From the NCBI RefSeq assembly GCF_001999965.1, contig NZ_CP019646.1, positions 3,348,001 through 3,412,000 of the forward strand: a stretch of 64,000 bases of DNA, read 5' to 3'. The notes beneath the pieces are model-generated. The model was not told the origin of the DNA. It saw nothing but the letters and a program-made list of their open reading frames with translations, and searched no databases. Source of the DNA: Limihaloglobus sulfuriphilus. Lineage in GTDB: Bacteria; Planctomycetota; Phycisphaerae; Sedimentisphaerales; Sedimentisphaeraceae. Below, in pieces: positions 52,989 to 62,290 of this stretch. A program made the position numbers and the translations under genes. Position 1 is the stretch's first letter, and every line of letters begins with the position of its first letter.

Positions 52989-53078
52989 GATATAAGATTG
53001 CAACGGGCGGTAAAAAATGGTTTTGGCGGCATTAAGCATGTGCCGATTTTATTTTATTCAAAAATGGAGAGACTAATT

Positions 53079-56000
53079 ATGAAACAGTTTGTGACTTTAA
53101 TGATGTTTGCAGGGGTAATTTCCGCCGCGATGGGCGCTTTGCCCCAGCCGAGCTATGTCGTTTCTGTAGATAGTTATGTAGGTGCGAAGACAGACCCTCA
53201 GAATGAGGTGGCGGTGCTTACTGACGGCGTTGTTCCGGCAGTATGGCAGGATGACGGGCTGGTAGATTACAATATGGCGGGTGCCGATACACAGGAGATA
53301 GTTTTTGACTTCGGCTCGGAGGAGACCATAGGTTCCGCCCAGATAAGCTATTATACATATTCTACTTATGGAGTAGAGGCCCCTGCTCTGGTTGAGTTTT
53401 ATTTCAGCTCAGACGGGGTAACATATACCGAAGAGCCCGTTACTTACGATGAGTTCAATACCGACTACGTAAGCGGCGACCAGACCCCGGGCACACAGGA
53501 ATACGGCCTTGGAGAAAACAGTGCCCGTTATGTTAAGGTTGTCCTGACGCCCGGCGGCAGCGGCAATGAAATGGTACTATCCGAGATAGCGTTCAGCGAG
53601 ACGGTTATTCCGGTGGCTGAGCCTGATTTCACAATCTCGGTTGCAAGCTACACGGCTACTCCGGCGCCTTCAAGCGCGATAGACAACGATAACGACCTGA
53701 CAAACGGCATTATGGAGCCCAGCGATCCGTATTCGAGCGACTGGGTTGGCTACCGCACGGTTGACAGTTTCCAGCAGATTGTCTTCGATTTTGGAAGCCA
53801 GCAGGAAATCGGCGGCCTGAAGTTCCATTTTCTTATTGTAAGTGCATGGTATATTGAGGCGCCTGAATCAGTGGAATTTCTGTTCAGCACAGACGGCGCA
53901 TCTTTCAGCGATTCTTTCTTCTATGACGGCTTTGACCAGACCGCTGACAGCGGGCATACCGTTGATCTTAACTGTCCGGATATCACTGCAAGATACGTCA
54001 AGCTCTTGATTACCCCGGGTACAAGAGGGGAGTATTCACAGAGTGAGATGATGATCGGCGAGGTGGCGTTTATAATACCCACAGCTGAAAACGAAGATCC
54101 CGTACCGGATTACTATACATCGGATCCCGAGCCGAATTATACCGCTCCTGATGAAAGCGGGATTGATCTTTACGACGGTTTTCTGCCGACAGAGCTTTAT
54201 GATGCCAACTGGGTAGAATTCTTCTCGGCAAAGCGGACGTATAAGTTTGACTTCAATTTCGGCCGCGGGCTGAGCCTCGAAAATGTCGGCCTCTACTATG
54301 ACGCGGAAAGTGTCTGGGGTATTGAAGCCCCGAGCCAGGCGTTGTTTATGTTCAGCAGCGACGGCGAAACATACGGCAGCTATATCTTTATAGATGATTT
54401 TGAAACGGCTGACGGAATGTACAGGGTCACAGAGGCCGCGGCAGGCATAGAATGCACACACGCAAAAGTTATAATAAAAACAAACGCCCCCAGCGGCGTG
54501 ATTCGTCTGGGTGAAATCCTGTTCACAGAGCAGGGGACGCCGATAACATATACAGATATATCGGGATACACAACAGTCTTCAACGGTGACGGCATGGACG
54601 TTGTTGATCTGACCGACGGTGATACAGCCACAGCGGTTGAATATCAGCCCGGCGTTACCGGTTTTTCTGTGCCGATAGTATTCGACCTGAACGGGCCCAA
54701 AGGCATCGCGTCTGTGAACGTCGATTATATAGCAGGGGCCTGGGGTCTTGACCTGAGCACGGTACTTGTGGAATTCAGCGAAGACGGCTCAGCATACAAT
54801 CAGAGCTACCTGCTCGAAAACATCGACAGCACATCTGCCGGTTTTACAGATTACAGCGTTAGTGTTGAGACTCCGGGAGCTTACGGCAGGTATGTCAAGG
54901 TAACCTTTACAACTCCCGGCTCCGCTCTCAAGCTGACAGAAGTGGGCTTCGGCGAGGCCGGCGATATAACATATACATCAAATGTAGAACCTGCGAACTT
55001 CTCCGATTCCGGCGGTGAGCTGGTAAACGGAGTTCCCGCCGACGACAGCTTCTACGGTGACGGGCTGGTTACGTACAGTTTTGAAGTAGATGAAACACCA
55101 GAGCTTGTTATAGACTTTGACCTTGCCGGCTCAAGGGCTGTTGAATCAGTAGGCCTCAACTATTCGGCCTGGACTTCCTGGTCGATGACCATCGCTGAAA
55201 TGCGGGTGCAGTTCAGCGATAATGGTGTTGATTTTGGAGACCCCTATGTAAAATCTGATCTGCCTGATTCTTACGGCGGGCATCTGGGAGTTGTCCAGAC
55301 ACCCGGCGGGTCGGGCAGCTATGTAAGGCTTACTATCGTTCCCGATTCTTACAGCGGAACTGAACAGGTTAAGATATCAGAGGTAATGTTCTTTGCGGTC
55401 GGCGATATGTCCTATACGCTTAGCCAGGAGCCGCTTTGGATCGATCCGGACCTGACCGGCAGGACACTTATAGATGGGTATATTCCCGCGAGTAACAGCG
55501 GTGACCCAGGCTGGATTCAATACGACACCGGAGACAATGTAACCGTAGATATTTCCCTGGGTGATACAGTTGAGCTTGCTGATGTCGGCATATCTTACCT
55601 CGGACAGGGCACCCATGTCGGCGACGGCTGGGTATGGGATCTTATGGCTCCGGGTTCTGCCGTAATCTATACAAGTATGGACGGTGAAAACTTTACTCAA
55701 GTCGGCGAGATAACTGATTTCAGTGATTCTGCCGAGCCGTTCACATCACAGGTGCAGTTCTTCGGCCTTGCTTCAACCCAGCAGGCGCGTTTTGTCCGTG
55801 TTGATATCCTGCATGACCCAACTGATGACAAGCCGTTCATGATTGGTGAGATTATCTTCCACGAAGCCGGTTCAGAGACAGCTCCAGAGATCGTATGTGC
55901 GGGCTTCTCCTCATTCAACAAACCGCTTTCTATAACAGCGGTATTTGATCAGGATATAAGTTCGGCGGCAATAACAGCGGATAACTTTAATATTGAAGGG

Positions 56001-57290
56001 CATACAATTCTCGCCGCAGAGGTCTTTGAAGACCTTGGAAACTGCGTGGAATTGACCCTTGCCGAGTATTCAAACGTTGGTGATGTTCTCACCGTTCAAT
56101 ACAGGGCCGTAGGCGGCATAACCAAGATATGGCAAAATTCAAACAGCTTTTACAATGTCTGCCTTCAGGACGATGTCCAGTCGATCATGGCCCGGCAGCT
56201 GCCCGACGGCGGTATCGCTATGACACAGCCGGCAGACGGCAGCTTTGACGAGGGCGATTCATTGTGGATCGAGCCGTATTTCGGTCTCCATGCCGCTCAG
56301 GCATTGGTACTGGCGTATGATATAGAGCTTGACCCTGCGTATCTGGCCGCGGCAAGAGACTACATGCAGTGGTATGTTGATCATCTCGAGCCGGACGGAA
56401 CTGTTATGGTGCATACCGGAGAATATCCCGATTATACCTCTACAGGTGAATGTGATTCGACCGACTCTTACGCGGCAGAATTCCTCTCACTGGCTAATAT
56501 GTACTATGCCAGGACGCTGGATCTTGATTTCGTCAACTGGGTATGGCCCTATGCTCAGACGATTGTCGGTGCGATGGAGCTTACTCTTGATGCTGCTGAC
56601 CATCTGACATACGCGAAACCCGGTTCGAGTTTCAAGTATCTGATGGATAACAGCGAAGTGGTACTGGGCTACAAAAACGCGGCTATGCTGGCATTCGCGG
56701 CAGCCGATAGTGACAAATACGCCGCGTGGAATGCCGCCGCGGATCAGACACAGGCTGGACTGGAGACAATGTATCTGAGCCAGGACAACAGATACGCCTG
56801 GGCAAAGAGCTCAAGCGGTTCTCTTTCCACCAGCTGGTCAGAGGTTTACGCTGACGGCGATTCTCAGATGTTCATGATAAAGAATGTACTTGAAAATCAG
56901 GACAGGGCCAAGACAATCTGGCAGTCATCTGTTGATCAGTTCATACCCCAGGGAATTCCCGCAGATGGTATTTCTTCGGGGTGGGTGCTCGCGACAGTCA
57001 GTGCCGGTAAATACGGCACCGGCTACGATGAAGTCGCCTATGCAAATTACCAGAAGAATAAATATCAGGACACAACGGGTTATATAAACAAGCATTTTCA
57101 GAGTGCTTTTATGATTCATCAGCAGGTTCAGTCACGTCAGTTCATGAAAACTGATGCATTTGCTGACGGTGAAATTAACCTTGCCGATTTTGCTATGCTT
57201 TCGGCGGACTGGTTTGAAGACCGGGAAGAATTAGTGGCTGATATGGTCGAAGAATGGCTGAATTCTTATCGGTATCAGGCTCGTGAGTAG
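53079..57290 (+). CDS. Giant secreted protein: six galactose-binding-like repeats, all-alpha domain, dockerin-like end
   Basis: Start at the ATG at 53079, with GGAG upstream, which gives signal peptide KQFVTLMMFAGVISAAMGA (1403 residues; the frame is open from 52998). Six repeats of about 145-160 residues follow (about 20-177, 178-334, 335-484, 485-626, 627-771, 772-932). Each ends like ARYVKVVLTPGGSG...SEIAF and contains VEF.FSSDG, resembling discoidin/F5-8C beta-sandwiches. An Ig/SbsA-like unit follows (about 935-1023: SSFNKPLSITAVFDQDISSA). Residues about 1034-1347 are helical, of (alpha/alpha)6 type (DSYAAEFLSLANMYYARTLD). The C terminus has one dockerin-type unit (DGEINLADFAMLSADWF). Probably a multivalent polysaccharide-binding and processing protein; catalysis is unproven. 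Confidence 0.85.
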   Translation: MKQFVTLMMFAGVISAAMGALPQPSYVVSVDSYVGAKTDPQNEVAVLTDGVVPAVWQDDGLVDYNMAGADTQEIVFDFGSEETIGSAQISYYTYSTYGVEAPALVEFYFSSDGVTYTEEPVTYDEFNTDYVSGDQTPGTQEYGLGENSARYVKVVLTPGGSGNEMVLSEIAFSETVIPVAEPDFTISVASYTATPAPSSAIDNDNDLTNGIMEPSDPYSSDWVGYRTVDSFQQIVFDFGSQQEIGGLKFHFLIVSAWYIEAPESVEFLFSTDGASFSDSFFYDGFDQTADSGHTVDLNCPDITARYVKLLITPGTRGEYSQSEMMIGEVAFIIPTAENEDPVPDYYTSDPEPNYTAPDESGIDLYDGFLPTELYDANWVEFFSAKRTYKFDFNFGRGLSLENVGLYYDAESVWGIEAPSQALFMFSSDGETYGSYIFIDDFETADGMYRVTEAAAGIECTHAKVIIKTNAPSGVIRLGEILFTEQGTPITYTDISGYTTVFNGDGMDVVDLTDGDTATAVEYQPGVTGFSVPIVFDLNGPKGIASVNVDYIAGAWGLDLSTVLVEFSEDGSAYNQSYLLENIDSTSAGFTDYSVSVETPGAYGRYVKVTFTTPGSALKLTEVGFGEAGDITYTSNVEPANFSDSGGELVNGVPADDSFYGDGLVTYSFEVDETPELVIDFDLAGSRAVESVGLNYSAWTSWSMTIAEMRVQFSDNGVDFGDPYVKSDLPDSYGGHLGVVQTPGGSGSYVRLTIVPDSYSGTEQVKISEVMFFAVGDMSYTLSQEPLWIDPDLTGRTLIDGYIPASNSGDPGWIQYDTGDNVTVDISLGDTVELADVGISYLGQGTHVGDGWVWDLMAPGSAVIYTSMDGENFTQVGEITDFSDSAEPFTSQVQFFGLASTQQARFVRVDILHDPTDDKPFMIGEIIFHEAGSETAPEIVCAGFSSFNKPLSITAVFDQDISSAAITADNFNIEGHTILAAEVFEDLGNCVELTLAEYSNVGDVLTVQYRAVGGITKIWQNSNSFYNVCLQDDVQSIMARQLPDGGIAMTQPADGSFDEGDSLWIEPYFGLHAAQALVLAYDIELDPAYLAAARDYMQWYVDHLEPDGTVMVHTGEYPDYTSTGECDSTDSYAAEFLSLANMYYARTLDLDFVNWVWPYAQTIVGAMELTLDAADHLTYAKPGSSFKYLMDNSEVVLGYKNAAMLAFAAADSDKYAAWNAAADQTQAGLETMYLSQDNRYAWAKSSSGSLSTSWSEVYADGDSQMFMIKNVLENQDRAKTIWQSSVDQFIPQGIPADGISSGWVLATVSAGKYGTGYDEVAYANYQKNKYQDTTGYINKHFQSAFMIHQQVQSRQFMKTDAFADGEINLADFAMLSADWFEDREELVADMVEEWLNSYRYQARE

Positions 57291-57339
57291 CCGCTCTTTC
57301 TGCGGATATTTATTTCTAACCATTTGCAACTGGAGTAAA

Positions 57340-57364
57340 CCCGCTGTAAGGCTAAGGCAGCGGG
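57340..57364 (+). terminator. Hairpin after the giant secreted protein gene
   Basis: CCCGCTG (57340-57346) and CAGCGGG (57358-57364) form a 7-bp perfect stem with an 11-base loop, 50 bp after the stop codon. No T-run follows directly. Confidence 0.45.
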
Positions 57365-57446
57365 TACAGGGAGAGTGTTTGTTTTTAAAAATTGATATAA
57401 CGTATTTATTTATAGTTTATAGTTTAATTTAATCAGGGAAAATTTA

Positions 57447-58820
57447 ATGTCTGATGTAACAGCAATCAACGCAGATGCAGCGGTGCAGGCCGCGGCGGCA
57501 CAAAAAGAATTAACTGTGCAGGTGCACATGCTGCCGCCGGGGCGCGTGAGCAGTATAGTTCCGATAGAGGTCAGGGCCGGATTTATGAACGGTTTGAACG
57601 ATGATGCCGGTGCCGGGATATCCTTTTACCTCAACGGAAAGGATAGTGAGAATATGGTTTACAGCCGGCAAGTCGAGATTGAAGCAGGCGGGACCGAGCT
57701 GGTAAAATTCAATCTTGAAACCAAAGGGCTAACCGGTAAGAATAAACTTTTTGCACTGGTTACTCAAAACGGGAAAATTGTTGAGTCTGTCGAAAAAGAT
57801 TTTTCTATAGTTGAAACCGGAGTAAGATCAACCCGAATGATAGACGGTTCCTGGTGCGGCATATGCCACTGGAGTGATATAGAAGGGGCAAGGTGGCAGG
57901 ATGATATCAAAAAGATGACCGCCGCCGACTGGCACCAGATGGTCAGCTCAATGCATGAGTGCGGCGTAGAGGTTATAGTCATCCAGGAGATATTCAGGCA
58001 TCAGGAATACGCCTGCAAGCATGATATCCCCCGCAAAGGCTACAAGGGAGAGGCGTTTTATCCCTCGCAGCTTTATCCCGGGAGGGTGGATGTGGCGTGC
58101 CCGGATGCTCTTAAGGCTATACTCGAAAAGGCTCAGGAGCTGGGCATGTATGTTTTCGTCGGGATAGGTATGTATGCCTGGTTTGATTTTACACCTGAAT
58201 CACTGGAGTGGCATAAACAAGTTGCTCAAGAGGTATGGCGTCTTTACGGCGGGTATGAATCCTTTTATGGCTGGTACGTTTCCGAAGAGGCTTACGGCAG
58301 TCTTGACCTGGATTATATCAGCGAAGAACAGATCAGGAAGTACCGCAAAGATATAATCGCTTTCTTCAAGAGTTTTCATGATTTCACAAACAGCCTTACT
58401 CCGGGCAAGCCCGTCATGCTGGCGCCGAACTGCCACTGGCTCAAAAAGGGCGAAAAATACTGGATGGAGCTGTTCAAGTATCTTGATATCGTCTGCCCGT
58501 TTGGTTTTGAGAGAATGCCGTTTACTGATATGAGCGGCCCTGAAGCGGCCGAGTTTTATCAGAAGATGTGCGACGCAACCGGCAGCCGCCTGTGGCTGGA
58601 TATGGAAATATTCCTTTTTGGAAGCCGCGGCGAGCTTTATCCAAGGCCAATTGAGCAGATCAAGTCTGACCTGGTGAGATATTCAGGTTTTGAAAAGATT
58701 ATGTGTTACCAGTTCCCGGGCATGATGAGTGCCCCCTGGGCAAAGATTCAGCCCGGCGGCGATGATGCCGTTGAGCTGTACAAGGCATATTTTGAATATG
58801 TAAAAGATAAACTCGTTTGA
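57447..58820 (+). CDS. DUF4434-like TIM-barrel protein
   Basis: A 457-residue protein without a signal peptide. Residues about 20-125 form an Ig-like beta domain (LTVQVHMLPPGRVSSIVPIE). Residues about 130-450 form a TIM barrel resembling DUF4434, a glycosidase-like family: MIDGSWCGICHWSDIEGARW, HECGVEVIVIQEIF, AQELGMYVFVGIGMY, YGWYVSEEAYG and KIMCYQFPGMMS. Glu in WYVSEEAYG and in LDMEIFLFG are candidate acids by position. In a locus with secreted binding proteins and a symporter, a cytoplasmic enzyme acting on imported oligosaccharides is likely, but not shown. An AT-rich leader precedes it; a 94-bp gap separates it from the next gene. Confidence 0.72.
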   Translation: MSDVTAINADAAVQAAAAQKELTVQVHMLPPGRVSSIVPIEVRAGFMNGLNDDAGAGISFYLNGKDSENMVYSRQVEIEAGGTELVKFNLETKGLTGKNKLFALVTQNGKIVESVEKDFSIVETGVRSTRMIDGSWCGICHWSDIEGARWQDDIKKMTAADWHQMVSSMHECGVEVIVIQEIFRHQEYACKHDIPRKGYKGEAFYPSQLYPGRVDVACPDALKAILEKAQELGMYVFVGIGMYAWFDFTPESLEWHKQVAQEVWRLYGGYESFYGWYVSEEAYGSLDLDYISEEQIRKYRKDIIAFFKSFHDFTNSLTPGKPVMLAPNCHWLKKGEKYWMELFKYLDIVCPFGFERMPFTDMSGPEAAEFYQKMCDATGSRLWLDMEIFLFGSRGELYPRPIEQIKSDLVRYSGFEKIMCYQFPGMMSAPWAKIQPGGDDAVELYKAYFEYVKDKLV

Positions 58821-58914
58821 CATAACCTGATACAAAGTTTAAACTTTAAATTGTTTTGATCTCGCAGCACTATTGCAAGAGATTATACGCAGTCAATATA
58901 TGGAGATAATGTAT

Positions 58915-60345
58915 ATGAATATCAAGATGCTTGCATTTCTTGGCTTGGCTTCTATGGCGGCAGCGGCCGGAGCGGTTCCCGAGACAAATGATTCGGCAAA
59001 GAGCTTTCCCCGTTTTTATGACCAGATAGAAGTCCTGGCCGATATGATACTTGAGAGCCAGATAGAAGAGGGCGGCATAGGCAACTATGTTATAAAAGAA
59101 GGCCAGAGCTCCCCCGTTTTTATGACCACATACACTTTCGGGCCGTTAGGCCTGCTCAAGGCGTATCAGATGAGCGGCAAAGAAGAGTATCTCGAAGCGG
59201 CGAAAAAATTTGTTGATTTCTGGTTTGAAAGGCAAAACGTCCGTCCTGACAGATGGGGTATTGTTGGCACGTTTTATGATCAGAGCAAGGAAAACGGCGT
59301 CATAACAGACCACATTTACACAAAGGAAAGGTCGCTTTCCAATGCCGGCGGCCCGGGTTATGATGCCTCCGATTCTGACGGGCCGATGGTTTCACTTACA
59401 GCGTATAATTATTACCTGCTCACAGGCGATATTGAGATTCTGCAAAATTACGCCGACGGATGCAAGCTCATAGGTGATTCTATCATAGCCACTTATGATT
59501 TCAGAGACAGCCTGACCTACTGCCACCCAAACTACAAGGTTAAATACCTGATGGATGTCTGCGAGGTCTATCATCAGATCAAAGCACTGGCGGGCATTTT
59601 TGAGGTGCTGGACAGTGTCATCAAAGAGAGGGTAAGTGACGGCAATTTTGCCAGTTACAAGGTCTGGAATTACCATTTCCTCAGTGAAAATTACAAACAA
59701 ATAGCCCAGGATATGAAAGAGAGCATACTCTCGTTGTGGAACGAGCAGGAAAAATGGTACTACTGGGCTAAAGATGTCAAAGGGAAAAAACAGCATTGCA
59801 GGTGGGATAGAATGTATCCCGACACCCAGGAACAGATATGGCCGATGCTCTGGTATGTAACTTCCCCCGATATGAAGCAATCCAAAGAAGTCTGGGAAAA
59901 CCTCAATCAAAACCATCCAAAATGGCACGAAACGGACCTCGAATGGCCATCCACCAGCACAGTGGCTATAAAGATGCAGGATTTCGAAAAGGCAGAGACT
60001 CATATCTCCCGAATCCTTAGCGAAATGAAACCCAATCCGGCGTGGGAGACCAACGATAAGCACCTGATGATTCATAACTGCTGTTTTGATTTCGATATAG
60101 AGGGCTGCTGCCGAATGGTGAAGGGTTCTCTTGCCGTAAAGGATAATGAATGCAGATTCCAGATTACCGCGGCTATAGACGGCAGCGCGAAAATAAAGGT
60201 GCGTAAATCTGTTGTCGATGATGCCCGAATTATGGTCAACTCGAAGCCGGCAAAAATAAAGGAATATGCCGGATACTATATATATGAATTTGACGCGAAG
60301 AAATCAGATATTAAAGATATATCCTTTAAAATAGCTAAAGATTAG
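58915..60345 (+). CDS. Secreted all-alpha (six-hairpin type) protein
   Basis: A 476-residue protein. The ATG at 58915 is chosen, with GGAG nine bases upstream and signal peptide NIKMLAFLGLASMAAAAGA; the frame is open further up. Repeated helical pairs such as GPLGLLKAYQMSGKEEYLEA, SLTAYNYYLLTGDIEILQNY and YLMDVCEVYHQIKALAGIFE suggest an (alpha/alpha)6 toroid, the fold of unsaturated glucuronyl hydrolases and many polysaccharide enzymes. Trp-rich segments (WYYWAKDVKGKKQHCRWDRM) could line a sugar cleft. A small beta domain ends the protein (about 410-476). The helical domain may be related to that of the giant protein upstream. The enzyme class is inference. Confidence 0.72.
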   Translation: MNIKMLAFLGLASMAAAAGAVPETNDSAKSFPRFYDQIEVLADMILESQIEEGGIGNYVIKEGQSSPVFMTTYTFGPLGLLKAYQMSGKEEYLEAAKKFVDFWFERQNVRPDRWGIVGTFYDQSKENGVITDHIYTKERSLSNAGGPGYDASDSDGPMVSLTAYNYYLLTGDIEILQNYADGCKLIGDSIIATYDFRDSLTYCHPNYKVKYLMDVCEVYHQIKALAGIFEVLDSVIKERVSDGNFASYKVWNYHFLSENYKQIAQDMKESILSLWNEQEKWYYWAKDVKGKKQHCRWDRMYPDTQEQIWPMLWYVTSPDMKQSKEVWENLNQNHPKWHETDLEWPSTSTVAIKMQDFEKAETHISRILSEMKPNPAWETNDKHLMIHNCCFDFDIEGCCRMVKGSLAVKDNECRFQITAAIDGSAKIKVRKSVVDDARIMVNSKPAKIKEYAGYYIYEFDAKKSDIKDISFKIAKD

Positions 60346-60382
60346 AACAGTTTCTTAAAGGGCACAGAGCCGGAGTATATTT

Positions 60383-62188
60383 GTGATAACAGAAAACATG
60401 ATAGATATTGTCATTGTCGCTTTTTACCTGTTAGCGTCTTTTATTTTTGGAATCTGCGCTAATAAGATACTCAAAACCAGTACATCAGATGAAGAAGGCT
60501 ACTTTCTCGCCGGCAGGAAGATGCCCGCATGGCTCAACGGTATTTCATTTGCGGTTACAGCTATAAATGCCGATGTGGCACCCGTTTATGTCGGGGTGGC
60601 CGTTGTGGTGGGTCTGCCGGTTTGCTGGTTTTACCTCTCGAAATTCACATTGGCGTATTTTCTTGCGGGAATGCTGTTTTTTGAACGCTGGAGAAATCTG
60701 GGCGTTTGCACAGGTCCGGAGTTCTTTAAGGTAAGATTCGGCGGGAAGGCCGGCACATTTGTGCGTATGTACAGCTCGGCGTTTTCTGTTTGTTTTGGGA
60801 TGATACCCTGGATCGGTGCCGGTCTGCTGGGAATCCATATGATATTTTCCCCGTTTCTTGGATTTGAAAGCAAATCTTTAACACTGCTGACAATTCTGCC
60901 GATTCTCATTCTGTATGTCTGGATTTCGGGATTTGCGGGGGTCTTGATCGCTGATTTTGTCCAGACAATTGTCATACTGATATCAAGTCTGGTTTTGCTG
61001 GCGATAGTACTGATAAAATTCGGCGGCCCTTCGGGGCTAACCCAGAATATAATTGATCTGTTCGGCGAAAGAAGCGGCGATATACTCTCGGTAATCCCCT
61101 CGAAAGACAGCAACGTTTTAAATCCGCTGATAGTTCTGGCATGGCTGATTATTCCAACCCTGGGTATCGGCGGCAATGTCGGGTTTGAAGGCCAGCGGGT
61201 TATCTCGGCTAAAAGCAGCAAAGAAGCCGTCAAGGTGGGTGTCTGGACAACCATCTCACTGGTGATACTGCTGCTTGTTATTACCCTTCCCAGCCTTGGA
61301 GCACTGGTGCATAACCCGGAATTTTACAACGCCGAGCCCTCCGAGAGAGAGCAGGTTTACGGCGTTATGCTTCGTGAATTTCTGCCGGTAGGCTTGAGGG
61401 GGCTTGCGCTTGCCGCACTGGCCGCGGCGGTAATGTCAACGATAAGCAGCCATCTAAGCTACGGTGCTCAGACAATTGTAAACGACATAATACACCCTAT
61501 TTTCAAGGGTCTTGACCGCAGGATGGGCGTATGGATCGGCCGGCTGGTAATGCTGGTTATGATGGTTGGCTCGATAGCGGTGGTTTACTACTCCAAAAGC
61601 CTTTTAGGGATTGCTATAACTGTATTAGGCGTATTGGCTTCTGTCAATCTCGTCGGCTGGGCGCAGTGGTGGTGGTGGAGAACTAATATCTATACATGGC
61701 TCAGCGCCAACATTTGCGGGCCTATAATTTACTTTGCTCTTGGATATGTTCTGAGCAATTTCCCGTGGTGGCAGGAAAGAATGGCCCAAAGCGAGACAAT
61801 GCAGCAGCAGCTGGCCTTGTTTAAGGCACTTATTGCCATCGTCCTGAACGCATTTGTCTGGGTTACGGTTACCCTCATGACACAGCCGCACCGTATGGAA
61901 GTGCTCAAGGATTTCTATAAACGGGCCAAACCTTTTGGTTACTGGAAGCCTGTAAGCGATGAACTGCTGAGAGAGGGTTATACCTGGCGGCAGCCGCGGG
62001 GTCTGATTGCGGGCGGTTTATTTGTCGCTGTTGTTGGAGTGGTCTGGACATCATTTTTGATAATGGGGCTCTCTAAGCTATATGTAGGCCAGTACTTAAT
62101 TGCCGCAGTTATGTTTATTGTCATGGCGGCGCTTGCGTACTGGTTTAAAAGGCTTTTCTCCTGGCATATGCGCCGGCTTGAGATGTAA
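60383..62188 (+). CDS. SSS-family sodium:solute symporter
   Basis: A 601-residue inner-membrane protein starting at a GTG and having about 14 hydrophobic segments. It opens with VIVAFYLLASFIFGICANK and DEEGYFLAGRKMPAWLNGIS, the typical N terminus of sodium:solute symporters (SGLT/PutP superfamily). GFAGVLIADFVQTIVILISS and VMSTISSHLSYGAQTIVNDI are the other diagnostic blocks. It would import a sugar or uronate released by the secreted proteins of the locus. It lies 37 bp after the all-alpha protein gene, so both are probably in one transcript. A strong terminator follows at 62230. Confidence 0.93.
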   Translation: MITENMIDIVIVAFYLLASFIFGICANKILKTSTSDEEGYFLAGRKMPAWLNGISFAVTAINADVAPVYVGVAVVVGLPVCWFYLSKFTLAYFLAGMLFFERWRNLGVCTGPEFFKVRFGGKAGTFVRMYSSAFSVCFGMIPWIGAGLLGIHMIFSPFLGFESKSLTLLTILPILILYVWISGFAGVLIADFVQTIVILISSLVLLAIVLIKFGGPSGLTQNIIDLFGERSGDILSVIPSKDSNVLNPLIVLAWLIIPTLGIGGNVGFEGQRVISAKSSKEAVKVGVWTTISLVILLLVITLPSLGALVHNPEFYNAEPSEREQVYGVMLREFLPVGLRGLALAALAAAVMSTISSHLSYGAQTIVNDIIHPIFKGLDRRMGVWIGRLVMLVMMVGSIAVVYYSKSLLGIAITVLGVLASVNLVGWAQWWWWRTNIYTWLSANICGPIIYFALGYVLSNFPWWQERMAQSETMQQQLALFKALIAIVLNAFVWVTVTLMTQPHRMEVLKDFYKRAKPFGYWKPVSDELLREGYTWRQPRGLIAGGLFVAVVGVVWTSFLIMGLSKLYVGQYLIAAVMFIVMAALAYWFKRLFSWHMRRLEM

Positions 62189-62224
62189 GCATCCTTTGAT
62201 TATTACACCGCCGGCTATTGCGGT

Positions 62225-62258
62225 AAAAAAAGCGGCAGGGTGTAATGCCCTGCCGCTT
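62225..62258 (-). terminator. Intrinsic terminator of the porin gene, perhaps bidirectional
   Basis: AAGCGGCAGGG (62230-62240) and CCCTGCCGCTT (62248-62258) form an 11-bp perfect stem. On the minus strand a run of T follows at once (A-tract at 62225-62231 on the plus strand), a classical terminator 32 bp after the porin stop. On the plus strand T8 lies 15 bases further on, so the symporter transcript may end here too. Confidence 0.85.
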
Positions 62259-62290
62259 AAAAGCTCTTTAACTTTTTTTTAAAGGGTAAT

